Source: Methylococcaceae bacterium
GTDB taxonomy: Bacteria; Pseudomonadota; Gammaproteobacteria; Methylococcales; Methylomonadaceae
Direction: 5' to 3'
Length of the DNA stretch: 13,304 nucleotides
NCBI GenBank assembly: GCA_030618325.1
Contig: JAUXDP010000061.1
Location: 1 to 13,304 of the forward strand
Both the position numbers and the translations under genes were made by a program. Position 1 is the stretch's first letter, and each line of letters starts with the position of its first letter. A model generated the notes under the pieces. That model was not told the DNA's origin and did no database searches. It was given only the letters and a program-made list of their open reading frames with translations. This document shows positions 5,433 through 13,304 of the stretch, piece by piece.

Positions 5433-6851
5433 TTATTTTTTCCTCACATAAAGATCGGTAATGGTGCCATTGATCATTTCAGCGGCACAAGCCAGTGTTT
5501 CTGATAATGTTGGATGCGCATGAACAGACAAGCTCAAATCGTCAACATCAGCACCCATTTCAAGTGCTAAAACTGCTTCGGCAATCAATTCACCAGCATT
5601 GGAGCCAACTATGCCCGCGCCTAAAATTCTGCCAGTTTCTTTATCAGCAAGGATTTTTGTTACCCCTTCATTGCGGCCAAGGCTTAAAGAACGGCCACTG
5701 GCAGCCCAGGGGAATGCTCCTTTATCATATTCTATCCCTTGCTTTTTGGCTTCAATTTCGGTTAAACCCATCCAGGCTATTTCAGGGTCTGTGTATGCTA
5801 CAGATGGAATCGTTAATGCATCGAACCCTGCTTTCATACCACTGATTACTTCAGCGGCCACTTTGCCTTCATGAGTTGCTTTATGTGCGAGCATAGGGTT
5901 ACCAACAATATCGCCAATCGCAAAAATATGCGGTACATTGGTTCGCTGTTGTTTATCAACGGGGATAAAGCCCATTTCATCAACTTTTAGTCCCGCTTTT
6001 TCAGCCGCTATCAAATTACCATTAGGACGGCGACCTACTGCAACCAGAACATTATCAAAAACCTGAGATTCAGGTGCCTTGGTTCCTTCAAAAGTAACTT
6101 TTAAGCCTCTTTTCTGTGGTTCAATAGCTTTAACTCTTGTGTCCAGCCAGATGTTTTCGTATTGTTTCTGGATGCGTCTATGTAACGGCTTGACCAGATC
6201 TATATCGCATCCTGGAATCAGTTGATCCATCAATTCGACTACGCTGACTTTTGCACCCAAGGCGTGATAGACGGTTGCCATTTCCAGACCGATAATACCC
6301 CCACCAACAATCAGTAAATTTTTCGGGACTTCAGGTACTGATACGGCATCAGTAGAATCCCACAATCTTGGATCATCATTCGGGAAAACGGGTATTTCAG
6401 TCGGGCGCGAACCTGCTGCGATAACGGCTTGATCAAAGGTAATGGTTTTCTTGCCATCATCGCCTTGCACTTCCACTGAATGATCTGACAAAAACTGTCC
6501 AGTTCCTTGAATCAAAGTGATTTTTCGCTGTTTTACTAACCCCGCCAGCCCGTCATTGAGGGTTTTAGTAACACTTTCCTTCCAGGTTCGGATTTTATCA
6601 ATATCTAATTTTGGTTTGCCAAAACTGAGGCCATGCGAACCCACCTCATCCACTTCGTGGATAACTTGCGCCATATGCAGCAACGCTTTTGAAGGAATAC
6701 AACCCACATTTAAGCAAACGCCACCCAATACCGGATAGCGTTCTATCAACACTACATTTTTACCTAAATCAGCAGCGCGAAAAGCAGCTGTGTATCCGCC
6801 AGGGCCTCCACCCAAAATTAATACTTCGGCGTGTAAAACAGATTCGGTCAT
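5433..6851 (-). CDS. lpdA: Dihydrolipoyl dehydrogenase (E3)
   Basis: A 472-residue FAD enzyme that reoxidises dihydrolipoamide on AceF and reduces NAD+. The FAD-binding motif GGGPGG is at 14-19. The redox disulfide is C46/C51 in GGVCLNVGCIPSKALLH. The NAD-binding motif VGGGIIGLE lies near 182-190, and GRRPNG and AIGDIVG in the second FAD segment. The catalytic His-Glu pair is H446 and E451 in HAHPTLSE. Length and motifs match canonical E3 (474 residues in E. coli). It is the third gene of the aceE-aceF-lpd operon, 15 bp after aceF, with a strong AAGGAG ribosome site 6 bases before ATG. It lacks the fused lipoyl domain that some proteobacterial E3 proteins carry. It may also serve other 2-oxoacid dehydrogenases, as in E. 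coli. Confidence 0.98.
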   Translation of the reverse strand: MTESVLHAEVLILGGGPGGYTAAFRAADLGKNVVLIERYPVLGGVCLNVGCIPSKALLHMAQVIHEVDEVGSHGLSFGKPKLDIDKIRTWKESVTKTLNDGLAGLVKQRKITLIQGTGQFLSDHSVEVQGDDGKKTITFDQAVIAAGSRPTEIPVFPNDDPRLWDSTDAVSVPEVPKNLLIVGGGIIGLEMATVYHALGAKVSVVELMDQLIPGCDIDLVKPLHRRIQKQYENIWLDTRVKAIEPQKRGLKVTFEGTKAPESQVFDNVLVAVGRRPNGNLIAAEKAGLKVDEMGFIPVDKQQRTNVPHIFAIGDIVGNPMLAHKATHEGKVAAEVISGMKAGFDALTIPSVAYTDPEIAWMGLTEIEAKKQGIEYDKGAFPWAASGRSLSLGRNEGVTKILADKETGRILGAGIVGSNAGELIAEAVLALEMGADVDDLSLSVHAHPTLSETLACAAEMINGTITDLYVRKK

Positions 6852-6866
6852 TTCCAGCTCCTTGAA

Positions 6867-8171
6867 TTAAAGTATTAAACGGCGAATATCGCTCAGATAC
6901 TGAGCTATCGCAACAACAAAACGAACGCCATCAGCGCCATCAATTACACGGTGATCATAGGTTAAATCAAGTGGCAAGATCAATCGAGGCAGAAATTCTT
7001 GGCCGTCCCAGACTGGCTTCATACTGGCGCGCGTCACACCAAGAATTGCAACTTCAGGTGCATTAACGATAGGCGTAAATGCGGTTCCACCGATTCCACC
7101 TATGCTGGAGATGGTCATACAACCGCCTTGCATATCTTTCGGCATCAACTTGCCTTTGCGAGCTTTAGCACTGATTTCTTTCATTTCATTTGCTAGTTCA
7201 AACACGCCTTTTTTATCGACATCTTTTAAAACTGGAACCACCAAACCATTGGGTGTATCCACGGCAATACCGATATTAAAGTATTTTTTATAAATTAATG
7301 TTTGACCATCGGCAGACAGCGATGAATTGAATTGCGGATATTGCCGCATAGCGGCTAATAATGCCTTGATGATAAAAACTAAAGGTGTAATTTTCGTGCC
7401 ATTTTCCAGCTTGGCTTGCTCGGCATTTAATTTTTTACGAAAAGCTTCCATTTCGGTAATATCAGCTTCGTCATGCTGAGTGACCATCGGAAGATTTAAC
7501 CAGACAGCACTGAGATTCTTACCTGTCAGTCGTTTAATTTTATTGAGTGCCTGTTCTTCAATTTCACCAAATTTAGAAAAATCTACCGCTGGGAGGGTTG
7601 GGATGCCAGTTCCCCCAACTGAGCCGCCAGAAGTAGTCATGGCTTGCTTAACAAAACCTTTAACATCCGCCCTCAGGATACGTCCTTTACGACCCGTACC
7701 ATTTGGCATAGCGTGGATGTCCACACCCAGTTCCCGGGCAAAGCGCCGAACACCTGGAGAAGCGTGAGCCTTGGTTGTGGCCTGGCTAGTCCTATCCGCA
7801 GTTGAAGCAGCAATTACCGGTTCTGGTTCCGGTGCTTTTGTCTCGGGTTGTTGTGGTTCTGCTGGAGACGGCTCTTCAGCAACTGCAACCGGCTCTTTTT
7901 TATCGGGTTCTGTTTCGGTATTTTGTTCTTTCTCAGCGCTTAAAATCCCGATCAGTGTTCCTTCAGAAACTTTGTCGCCAACCTTTACTTTCACTTCCTG
8001 AATAGTTCCTGCTGAAGAAGCAGGTAAATCCATTGTTGCTTTATCAGACTCCAGAACTAACAGGGTTTGCTCAAGCTCAACGACATCACCTGGCTGAATT
8101 AATACTTCGGCAACTTCGACGTCACCATCGCTACCAATATCTGGAACTTTCAGTTCAATTGAAAAACTCAT
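6867..8171 (-). CDS. aceF: Pyruvate dehydrogenase dihydrolipoamide acetyltransferase (E2)
   Basis: A 434-residue core subunit that moves acetyl groups from E1 to CoA. It has one lipoyl domain (about 3-77) with the lipoylated lysine K44 in ESDKATMD, then a flexible Pro/Glu/Ala-rich linker (about 80-133). The peripheral-subunit-binding domain follows (about 136-173: ASPGVRRFARELGVDI...GRKGRILRADV), then the catalytic domain (about 205-434) ending with DHRVIDGADG, in which H407 and D411 are the acetyl-transfer residues. E. coli AceF has three lipoyl domains, so this is the compact form seen in many other gammaproteobacteria. The ATG start is 21 bp after the aceE stop; the ribosome site is weak, suggesting coupled or operon-level expression. 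Confidence 0.98.
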   Translation of the reverse strand: MSFSIELKVPDIGSDGDVEVAEVLIQPGDVVELEQTLLVLESDKATMDLPASSAGTIQEVKVKVGDKVSEGTLIGILSAEKEQNTETEPDKKEPVAVAEEPSPAEPQQPETKAPEPEPVIAASTADRTSQATTKAHASPGVRRFARELGVDIHAMPNGTGRKGRILRADVKGFVKQAMTTSGGSVGGTGIPTLPAVDFSKFGEIEEQALNKIKRLTGKNLSAVWLNLPMVTQHDEADITEMEAFRKKLNAEQAKLENGTKITPLVFIIKALLAAMRQYPQFNSSLSADGQTLIYKKYFNIGIAVDTPNGLVVPVLKDVDKKGVFELANEMKEISAKARKGKLMPKDMQGGCMTISSIGGIGGTAFTPIVNAPEVAILGVTRASMKPVWDGQEFLPRLILPLDLTYDHRVIDGADGVRFVVAIAQYLSDIRRLIL

Positions 8172-8192
8172 TATTATCTGTGTACCTAAATT

Positions 8193-10871
8193 CTAAATTA
8201 ACCAGGGAGCTGTAATATTCGGATCAATACCATATTTTGCAATCGCAACATCTACTTTGGCAGGATCAAATTCATTATTGTCTGCGAGGCTTTTTAATGC
8301 CGCAATGACGATATGGAAGCTGTTAACTTCAAAGAAATCCCGCAAATTCTCACGAGTATCTGAACGGCCAAATCCATCTGTGCCCAGAACAGTGTAGGGT
8401 ACTGAGATGTATGCCCGAATCTGTTCAGCAAAAGCACGAGTATAATCACTGGCTGCAATAACTGGGCCTTTATGATTGGCTAGACAATTTTCAACATGGG
8501 ACTTTCTAGGTTCCTCTGTCGGGTGAAGTCTATTCCAGCGTTCACAAGCATAGCCATCACGAGCCAATTCATTAAAACTTGGACAGCTCCACAAGTCAGC
8601 CTCTACACTCCAATCTTCACGCAGTAAATTTGCTGCCGCTATCACTTCCCTGAAAATTACCCCAGAACCTAAAAGTTGAACTCTAGGAGATTCCCTGTCA
8701 TAACCAGGCTTAAATAAATACATCCCTTTGAGAATGTCTTCAGCGACATAATCAGCCATCGGCGGATGTTCGTAGTTCTCATTCATCACCGTGATGTAAT
8801 AGAAAACATCTTCCTGCTCTACATACATTCGGCGTAAGCCATCCTGCACAATGACTGTGAGTTCGTGAGCATACGTCGGATCATAAGCCATACAATTGGG
8901 AACGGTTGCGGCTATCAGATGACTATGTCCATCTTCATGCTGTAAGCCTTCACCATTTAGCGTAGTTCTACCTGCGGTTCCTCCTAAAAGAAAACCACGT
9001 GTTCGTTGATCAGCTGCAGCCCAAATTAAATCGGCAATACGTTGAAAACCAAACATAGAATAGTAGATAAAAAATGGAATCATCGGTACGCCGTGAGTTG
9101 AATAGGATGTACCTGCAGCTATCCAGTCACACAAGCCTCCTGCTTCATTAATCCCTTCCTGTAGCACCTGCCCGTGTTTTTCTTCCTTGTAGAACATTAA
9201 TTGTTCTGCATCTTGCGGCTTATAAAGCTGTCCTACATGAGACCAAATCCCAAGTTGACGGAACATGCCTTCCATACCAAAAGTCCGAGACTCATCTGGC
9301 ACTATCGGGACTATCTGTTTACCGATATTTTTATCTTTAACCAGAATATTCAAAATCTTGACAAAAGCCATGGTGGTCGACATCTCACTACCCTTACGGG
9401 TACCTTCGAGCATCGATTTAAAACTTTTTAATGATGGAATCTTAAGAGACTCAGCTTTGGTTCTCCGAGCGGGTAAGTGGCCACCCAAATCAGCGCGGTG
9501 CTGATTCATGTAGTTCATTTCTTTAGAATCTTCGGCTAACTTCAAATACGGTAATTCGGTCAGTTCATCATCGCTCACCGGTAGCTCGTATTTATCCCGA
9601 AACCGGCGCAACGATTCCACACTCATTTTTTTCTGCTGGTGCGAAGTATTTTGTGCTTGACCGGAGTCGCCCATACCATAGCCTTTCACAGTTTTAGCCA
9701 GGATTATGGTGGGTTGCCCCTTATGGTTAACGGCTGTCTGATAGGCTGCAAATACTTTGGTCGAGTCATGACCACCGCGATTGAGCTCCCAAATATCCCG
9801 ATCAGTTAAATCAGAGACTAATTCCTTCAACTCAGGAGTATTAAAGAAGTGCTCCCTGACATAAGCGCCATCTTTAGATTTAAAATCTTGATACTCGCCA
9901 TCCACACATTCCATCATGCGCTTAACTAACAAGTCTTGCTTATCTCGGGCTAATATTGCATCCCAGCGTCTACCCCAGACAACTTTGATAACATTCCAAC
10001 CCGCACCGCGAAAGCTTCCTTCCAATTCCTGAATGATTTTACCATTACCGCGAACTGGGCCATCCAGTCGTTGTAAATTACAATTAACAACAAATATCAA
10101 ATTATCCAGCTTTTCTCGGCCAGCCATGCCAATGGCACCCAGTGTTTCCGGCTCATCAGTTTCACCGTCACCCAGAAATGCCCAAACCTTACGACCTTCA
10201 GTCTTGGCAAAATCACGATCTTGCATATAACGCATAAAGCGGGCCTGATAGATAGCCATAATAGGTCCAAGACCCATTGAAACGGTAGGAAATTGCCAAA
10301 AATCAGGCATCAACCAGGGATGCGGGTAGGAGGATAAGCCATTGCCACCTTTTTCCTGGCGAAAATTATCTAACTGTTCCTCGCTGAGCCGTCCCATTAA
10401 AAAAGCGCGGGCATAGTTTCCTGGCGACGAATGCCCTTGAAAATATATCAAGTCACCGCCATGCTGATCTGTTGGAGCATGCCAGAAATGATTTTGGCCG
10501 ACATCATATAGAGTCGCTACTGAAGCAAAGCTGGCGATATGTCCGCCAACATTAGTGTCTATATTGGCCTTCAAAACCATGACCATGGCATTCCAGCGCA
10601 CATATGATCGGATAGTTCGTTCAGTTGTCGAGTCTCCGGGAAATCGCGGTTGTAATTCGACCGGAATAGTATTGATATAAGGTGTGTTGGCACTGAAAGG
10701 AACATTGGAACCCGATTGTCTTGCCAAATCGACCAGTTTTTCAATCAAAAATTGAGCTCGCTCACTACCTTCCTCTTCTAAAACAGCTTGTAAGGATTCC
10801 AGCCATTCCTGGGTTTCACCAGGATCAATATCTTCCTGAACGGCATCGACCGAATTTAAAATCTTATTCAT
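8193..10871 (-). CDS. aceE: Pyruvate dehydrogenase E1 component, homodimeric type
   Basis: An 892-residue thiamine-diphosphate enzyme that decarboxylates pyruvate and reductively acetylates the lipoyl group of AceF. The cofactor motif runs from GDGETDEPE (about 234-242) to NCNLQRLD (263-270). Other family blocks are WNAMVMVLKAN, HIASFASVATLYDVGQNHFW, RTTLNGEGLQHEDGHS and VLGTDGFGRSDTR near the C-terminus. Length is close to the E. coli enzyme (887). I chose the ATG at 10869-10871, which has AAGAG about 7 bases upstream, over the in-frame TTG one codon earlier. It is the first gene of aceE-aceF-lpd. No PdhR-type palindrome (AATTGGT...ACCAATT) is visible upstream, but a perfect TTGCGCAA lies at 10968-10975. 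Confidence 0.98.
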   Translation of the reverse strand: MNKILNSVDAVQEDIDPGETQEWLESLQAVLEEEGSERAQFLIEKLVDLARQSGSNVPFSANTPYINTIPVELQPRFPGDSTTERTIRSYVRWNAMVMVLKANIDTNVGGHIASFASVATLYDVGQNHFWHAPTDQHGGDLIYFQGHSSPGNYARAFLMGRLSEEQLDNFRQEKGGNGLSSYPHPWLMPDFWQFPTVSMGLGPIMAIYQARFMRYMQDRDFAKTEGRKVWAFLGDGETDEPETLGAIGMAGREKLDNLIFVVNCNLQRLDGPVRGNGKIIQELEGSFRGAGWNVIKVVWGRRWDAILARDKQDLLVKRMMECVDGEYQDFKSKDGAYVREHFFNTPELKELVSDLTDRDIWELNRGGHDSTKVFAAYQTAVNHKGQPTIILAKTVKGYGMGDSGQAQNTSHQQKKMSVESLRRFRDKYELPVSDDELTELPYLKLAEDSKEMNYMNQHRADLGGHLPARRTKAESLKIPSLKSFKSMLEGTRKGSEMSTTMAFVKILNILVKDKNIGKQIVPIVPDESRTFGMEGMFRQLGIWSHVGQLYKPQDAEQLMFYKEEKHGQVLQEGINEAGGLCDWIAAGTSYSTHGVPMIPFFIYYSMFGFQRIADLIWAAADQRTRGFLLGGTAGRTTLNGEGLQHEDGHSHLIAATVPNCMAYDPTYAHELTVIVQDGLRRMYVEQEDVFYYITVMNENYEHPPMADYVAEDILKGMYLFKPGYDRESPRVQLLGSGVIFREVIAAANLLREDWSVEADLWSCPSFNELARDGYACERWNRLHPTEEPRKSHVENCLANHKGPVIAASDYTRAFAEQIRAYISVPYTVLGTDGFGRSDTRENLRDFFEVNSFHIVIAALKSLADNNEFDPAKVDVAIAKYGIDPNITAPWLI

Positions 10872-11106
10872 CAATAACTCTTAATTTAAGTGGGGCTTTG
10901 CAAAAAAATAAGGAACCATATAATTTTTATCCGCAAATTACAATGGCTATTTGAAAAGGGGCATGATTTGCGCAACAAACTTAAGTTTTCTACTCTTACA
11001 TATTGCAAGCTTAAGAAACTAAACGCTATAAGATAACAGATTAATGCCAGAAAGAAAGTAGCTGAAGAAACCAGGCTAAACGATATCTCTGAATTCAAGG
11101 CTCAAA
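10872..11106 (-). promoter_or_regulatory. Intergenic region carrying the aceE operon promoter
   Basis: A 235-bp AT-rich stretch upstream of aceE. The best sigma-70-like match on the minus strand is TTGTAA (10938-10943) with TATATG (10917-10922), but the 15-base spacing is short, so no promoter is firmly located. Two perfect palindromes stand out: TTGCGCAA at 10968-10975, also present upstream of the ubiF-like gene, and AACTTAAGTT at 10978-10987. A 70-codon open frame on the minus strand here is rejected as chance. Confidence 0.45.
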
Positions 11107-11511
11107 TTAAGCTATTTTTTTGCCAACATCATCCCCTGGACGACATTGGTAAATATCTGTAATCCGCATCAAGATTAGAGATCTGGCGGGTATGTCTGAA
11201 CGAATTTCTTGCGCTAGTTTTTTCATCCGATCATATTTTTCTCCAGAACTCTGGATCTCAATTTCCCCTTTAACCTGAAAACTAATTTTATCTTCAGAAA
11301 CATTTACATACAGAGCGCCCATAGGATTCTGCTGCATGTTCTGCAGACTCTTTACCATATAGTTATCAACTAGCCATAGCTCATCATCACTTTCGACAAA
11401 AACATACTTAATCGGAACTACATTTGGCACACCGGAACTGGAACTTGTGGCAAATGGAAACAATTCAGATTTACCAAAAGCGCCTTTCATCTCTGCGGTT
11501 AATTTGCTCAA
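11107..11511 (-). CDS. Pyridoxamine 5'-phosphate oxidase-like flavin-binding protein
   Basis: A protein of about 134 residues with a PNPOx-like split barrel. Family features in order are MSKLTAEMKGAFGKSELFPF, GVPNVVPIKYVFV, ELWLVDNYMVKSLQNMQQNP (the usual flavin-phosphate contact region), GALYVNV, ISFQVKGEIEI and ILMRITDIYQCRPG. It is a short, generic member; true PdxH activity is unlikely, and FMN- or F420-type binding is possible. The open frame begins at a GTG (11518-11520), but AAGG directly abuts it. The TTG at 11509-11511 is better placed behind GGGTGAT and gives the usual family N-terminus, so I used it. It lies 71-80 bp after the ubiF-like gene on the same strand and may be cotranscribed with it. 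Confidence 0.75.
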   Translation of the reverse strand: MSKLTAEMKGAFGKSELFPFATSSSSGVPNVVPIKYVFVESDDELWLVDNYMVKSLQNMQQNPMGALYVNVSEDKISFQVKGEIEIQSSGEKYDRMKKLAQEIRSDIPARSLILMRITDIYQCRPGDDVGKKIA

Positions 11512-11591
11512 TTTAATCACCCTTTAATAATATGAAGACTCTAAAATTCTGTTGAGTTTTTCTGAAACAATCAGTTATTTTTTCGAAAAAT

Positions 11592-12806
11592 TCAGAGAAT
11601 ACGCTGACCTTTGGCAAGTTTGGGAAGCTCTCCATCTAATCCCATCGCCATTCGCATTACTTTGTTTTTTGCGGGCTTTACTCTCTCTGCAAGCCCCAAA
11701 CCTAGGTTTCTTACCAATTTTAACGGTAAGATTTCATTACTGAATATCCGGTAAAATGCATCCATTACCGTCATCATTTTTAAATTTTCAAAACGGCGCA
11801 TTTTTTCATATCGTTTTAAAATACTTAATTTTGCAATATCCTGGTTTTTTGCATTTGCCTCAAGCAATACTTGAACAAGCGCAGCAGCATCGAGTAATCC
11901 AATATTAACACCCTGCCCCGCCAGTGGATTGATCATGTGCGCCGCATCACCCACCAGGACCACTCCGGTTTTTACATATTTTTGGGCGTGCTGACGTTTT
12001 AAGGGAAAACTGGCTACTCCCAAAATTGCTTTAACTGGGCCTAAACATTTAGGAAAACTGTTCTGTAATTCTTGTTTTAACTGTTCTTTATCCAATTTTT
12101 TTAAACGCCTGACTTCATCTGCACTGTTATACCAAACAATTGAACCATAAGATCCGGTAAGCGGTAAAAAAGCCTGCGGCCCGGTAGGAACAAAACGCTG
12201 CCAGGTTATATCCTGTTGTGGATTCTCAGTTTCAATATACAGAACCATGGCTTGCTGTTGATAATCCCAGCTAGTGACACCCAAGCCAACTGTCTGACGA
12301 ACTTTTGATTGGCCTCCATCTGCCGCAACCAATACCCGAGCCGTTAAACACCGACCATCTTCCAATTGCAGCTCAGAAAGGTTTTCTGAATATTCCATTT
12401 TTTTGATTTGAACGGGGCAAAGTAATTCAATATTGGAAAATTCCTGTAACCTTTCCAGCAGGGCAAGCTGGGTCACTCTATTTTCTACAATATGGCCTAA
12501 TTCAGAATAATTAATATCATTACTTGAAAATTCCGTGTCACCCGTGGTTTCCCAGACTCGCATCCGACGAAACGGACATGACCGACGATCAATCACACCT
12601 TGCCAGGCTCCCACTGCTTCCAGAATTTTTCTTGAAGCAATACTCAATGCCGACACCCGCAAATCATGCGGCTGCTCCGAAGAAAAAGGCTCCGGCATCT
12701 GCTGCTCTATCACGGCAACCTTTAACGAACTGCCTCCCAGCCCACAAGCTACAGCAGCTCCGACCATGCCGCCACCAACAATCACTACATCAAAATTTTC
12801 TTTCAT
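11592..12806 (-). CDS. ubiF: UbiF-like ubiquinone biosynthesis FAD monooxygenase (UbiH/UbiF/COQ6 family)
   Basis: A 404-residue flavoprotein hydroxylase. The FAD Rossmann motif VVIVGGGMVG is at 7-16, the DG motif VLVAADGGQSKVR at 158-170, and the second FAD motif VVLVGDAAHMINPLAGQGVN at 282-301. It resembles E. coli UbiF in several less conserved places: VIEQQMPEPF, DLRVSALSIAS, GHIVENRVTQLAL, TWQRFVPTGPQAFLPL, SIVWYNS and the tail LPLKLVRNLGLGLAERV. UbiF hydroxylates C-6 of the demethoxyubiquinol ring in aerobic ubiquinone synthesis. The superfamily (UbiH, UbiI, UbiF, UbiM) differs in ring position, so family is certain and the UbiF branch likely. The ATG start has no strong ribosome site. 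No other ubi gene is in the window. A 7-bp inverted repeat based on TTGCGCAA lies in its leader. Confidence 0.85.
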   Translation of the reverse strand: MKENFDVVIVGGGMVGAAVACGLGGSSLKVAVIEQQMPEPFSSEQPHDLRVSALSIASRKILEAVGAWQGVIDRRSCPFRRMRVWETTGDTEFSSNDINYSELGHIVENRVTQLALLERLQEFSNIELLCPVQIKKMEYSENLSELQLEDGRCLTARVLVAADGGQSKVRQTVGLGVTSWDYQQQAMVLYIETENPQQDITWQRFVPTGPQAFLPLTGSYGSIVWYNSADEVRRLKKLDKEQLKQELQNSFPKCLGPVKAILGVASFPLKRQHAQKYVKTGVVLVGDAAHMINPLAGQGVNIGLLDAAALVQVLLEANAKNQDIAKLSILKRYEKMRRFENLKMMTVMDAFYRIFSNEILPLKLVRNLGLGLAERVKPAKNKVMRMAMGLDGELPKLAKGQRIL

Positions 12807-12825
12807 ATCAATCAGCTATACTTAT

Positions 12826-12852
12826 TGCGCAAGAAGCCCCGTTATTTGCGCA
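12826..12852 (-). promoter_or_regulatory. Inverted repeat in the ubiF leader (operator or leader hairpin)
   Basis: TGCGCAA (12826-12832) and TTGCGCA (12846-12852) form a perfect 7-bp inverted repeat with a 13-base spacer, 20-46 bases before the start codon. AGCTA (12814-12818) and TAGCT (12853-12857) could extend it with a bulge. The arm 12825-12832 is a full TTGCGCAA palindrome, also found upstream of aceE. A weak promoter candidate, TTGTTA...TATACT on the minus strand (12961-12990), would place this hairpin in a long leader. Confidence 0.45.
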
Positions 12853-13059
12853 TAGCTTATTGAGATGGCTAAGGTGTAACAACAAGGAACAGCAATCTAT
12901 TACAGTGCTTTACAACACTGCACTATGCGCACCAAAAATGGAAATTCTGGAGAATTAAAGAGTATATAACACTTTAACCTGCCATAACAAAGTCAATTCC
13001 TCATTACTCCTTCGGTCGCTCATAAGACAGTTCCGTGCCATAGGTTAGAACAAATTTAT

Positions 13060-13216
13060 GGGCACCTCTATTAATTCTGGCTGAGCAGATATGCGTTGAA
13101 ATATTTGAGAACAAGGCGAAGATCGCAGTTAATAGCCGGCTATTAACAAGATTTTCAACGAAGTTATCGAATATTTTAAGCGTGTAGATGCCAGTCATGA
13201 ATTAATAGAGGTGCCC
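13060..13216. mobile_element. MITE (157 bp, perfect 18-bp terminal inverted repeats)
   Basis: The ends 13060-13077 (GGGCACCTCTATTAATTC) and 13199-13216 are perfect inverse complements. The centre contains the 20-bp perfect palindrome GTTAATAGCCGGCTATTAAC (13128-13147), and the flanks of that core are also imperfectly complementary, so the whole element is one long cruciform-capable palindrome. TTTA occurs at 13055-13058 and 13217-13220, a plausible 4-bp target duplication if one extra T belongs to the left end. There is no coding capacity. Its ends are unrelated to those of the MITE at 3808-3992. A link to IS5-like elements is only a guess. Confidence 0.88.
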
Positions 13217-13217
13217 T

Positions 13218-13304
13218 TTAGTTTGTTGTAATTTTGGCCTGTTCAAATGTTGCCATTTCATTGTGTAGCTTACATGCCATTTGCAAAAGGGGGACGGCAG
13301 TAAC
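13218..13304 (-). CDS. Possible C-terminal end of a gene entering from the right edge
   Basis: On the minus strand 28 codons are open from the edge and stop with TAA at 13218-13220. The product ends ...MACKLHNEMATFEQAKITTN and looks helical and amphipathic. The stop lies in the putative target duplication of the adjacent MITE, as expected if the element landed just past a gene. I do not recognise the protein, and an open stretch this short can arise by chance. Confidence 0.3.
   Translation of the reverse strand, partial: VTAVPLLQMACKLHNEMATFEQAKITTN

Noticed and set aside
6867..8171. AceF with a single lipoyl domain as a deletion
   Set aside because: One lipoyl domain is common in E2 proteins outside the enterobacteria, and the linker and other domains are intact.
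10886..11098. 70-codon minus-strand open frame between aceE and the PNPOx-like gene
   Set aside because: It fills the aceE promoter region, has no clear ribosome site and is only generally hydrophobic because the DNA is AT-rich.
11576..11592. AT-only hairpin ATTTTTTCGAAAAAT at the ubiF stop as a terminator
   Set aside because: The stem has almost no G-C pairs and no separate T-run, so it is probably just AT-rich sequence.
12524..12958. 144-codon plus-strand open frame
   Set aside because: It is antisense to the FAD-binding start of the ubiF-like gene, which has strong motifs on the other strand.

Overview
The window looks like chromosomal DNA of a gammaproteobacterium, by eye moderately AT-rich. 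The support is a homodimeric-type pyruvate dehydrogenase E1 (aceE) followed by separate aceF and lpd genes, a UbiF-like ubiquinone hydroxylase, an MsrA-MsrB fusion, and REP-associated (RAYT) transposon material. A methylotroph or methanotroph-like lineage is possible but cannot be fixed from this sequence alone.

Layout. At 1-498 a Y1/HUH RAYT transposase gene runs off the left edge, preceded by a 62-bp tandem repeat that contains its own start codon. At 489-2086 (minus strand) a lipoprotein MsrA-MsrB methionine sulfoxide reductase is followed by a HugZ-like flavoprotein, probably as one operon. The stretch 2139-5230 is an accessory block: an orphan membrane protein, a small nucleotidyltransferase plus HTH pair resembling a toxin-antitoxin or defence module, a MITE nested in an older palindromic repeat, a fragment of a duplicated gene, an HdeD-like membrane protein and a discoidin-fold-like orphan. 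At 5433-10871 (minus) lies the complete aceE-aceF-lpd operon, transcribed right to left. At 11107-12806 (minus) are a PNPOx-like flavoprotein and a UbiF-like monooxygenase. The right end (12807-13304) holds the ubiF leader with a TTGCGCAA inverted repeat, a second unrelated MITE with perfect 18-bp ends, and the possible C-terminal end of another gene.

How it fits together. AceE, AceF and Lpd together make acetyl-CoA, CO2 and NADH from pyruvate. UbiF contributes to the ubiquinone that accepts respiratory electrons. MsrAB repairs oxidised methionine at the cell envelope, and its neighbour is a flavin- or heme-linked protein. The most interesting part is the 2.1-5.2 kb block. It carries the nucleotidyltransferase/HTH pair with its own promoter and operator-like palindrome. 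It also records layered mobile-element activity that can be read directly from target-site duplications and interrupted palindromes.
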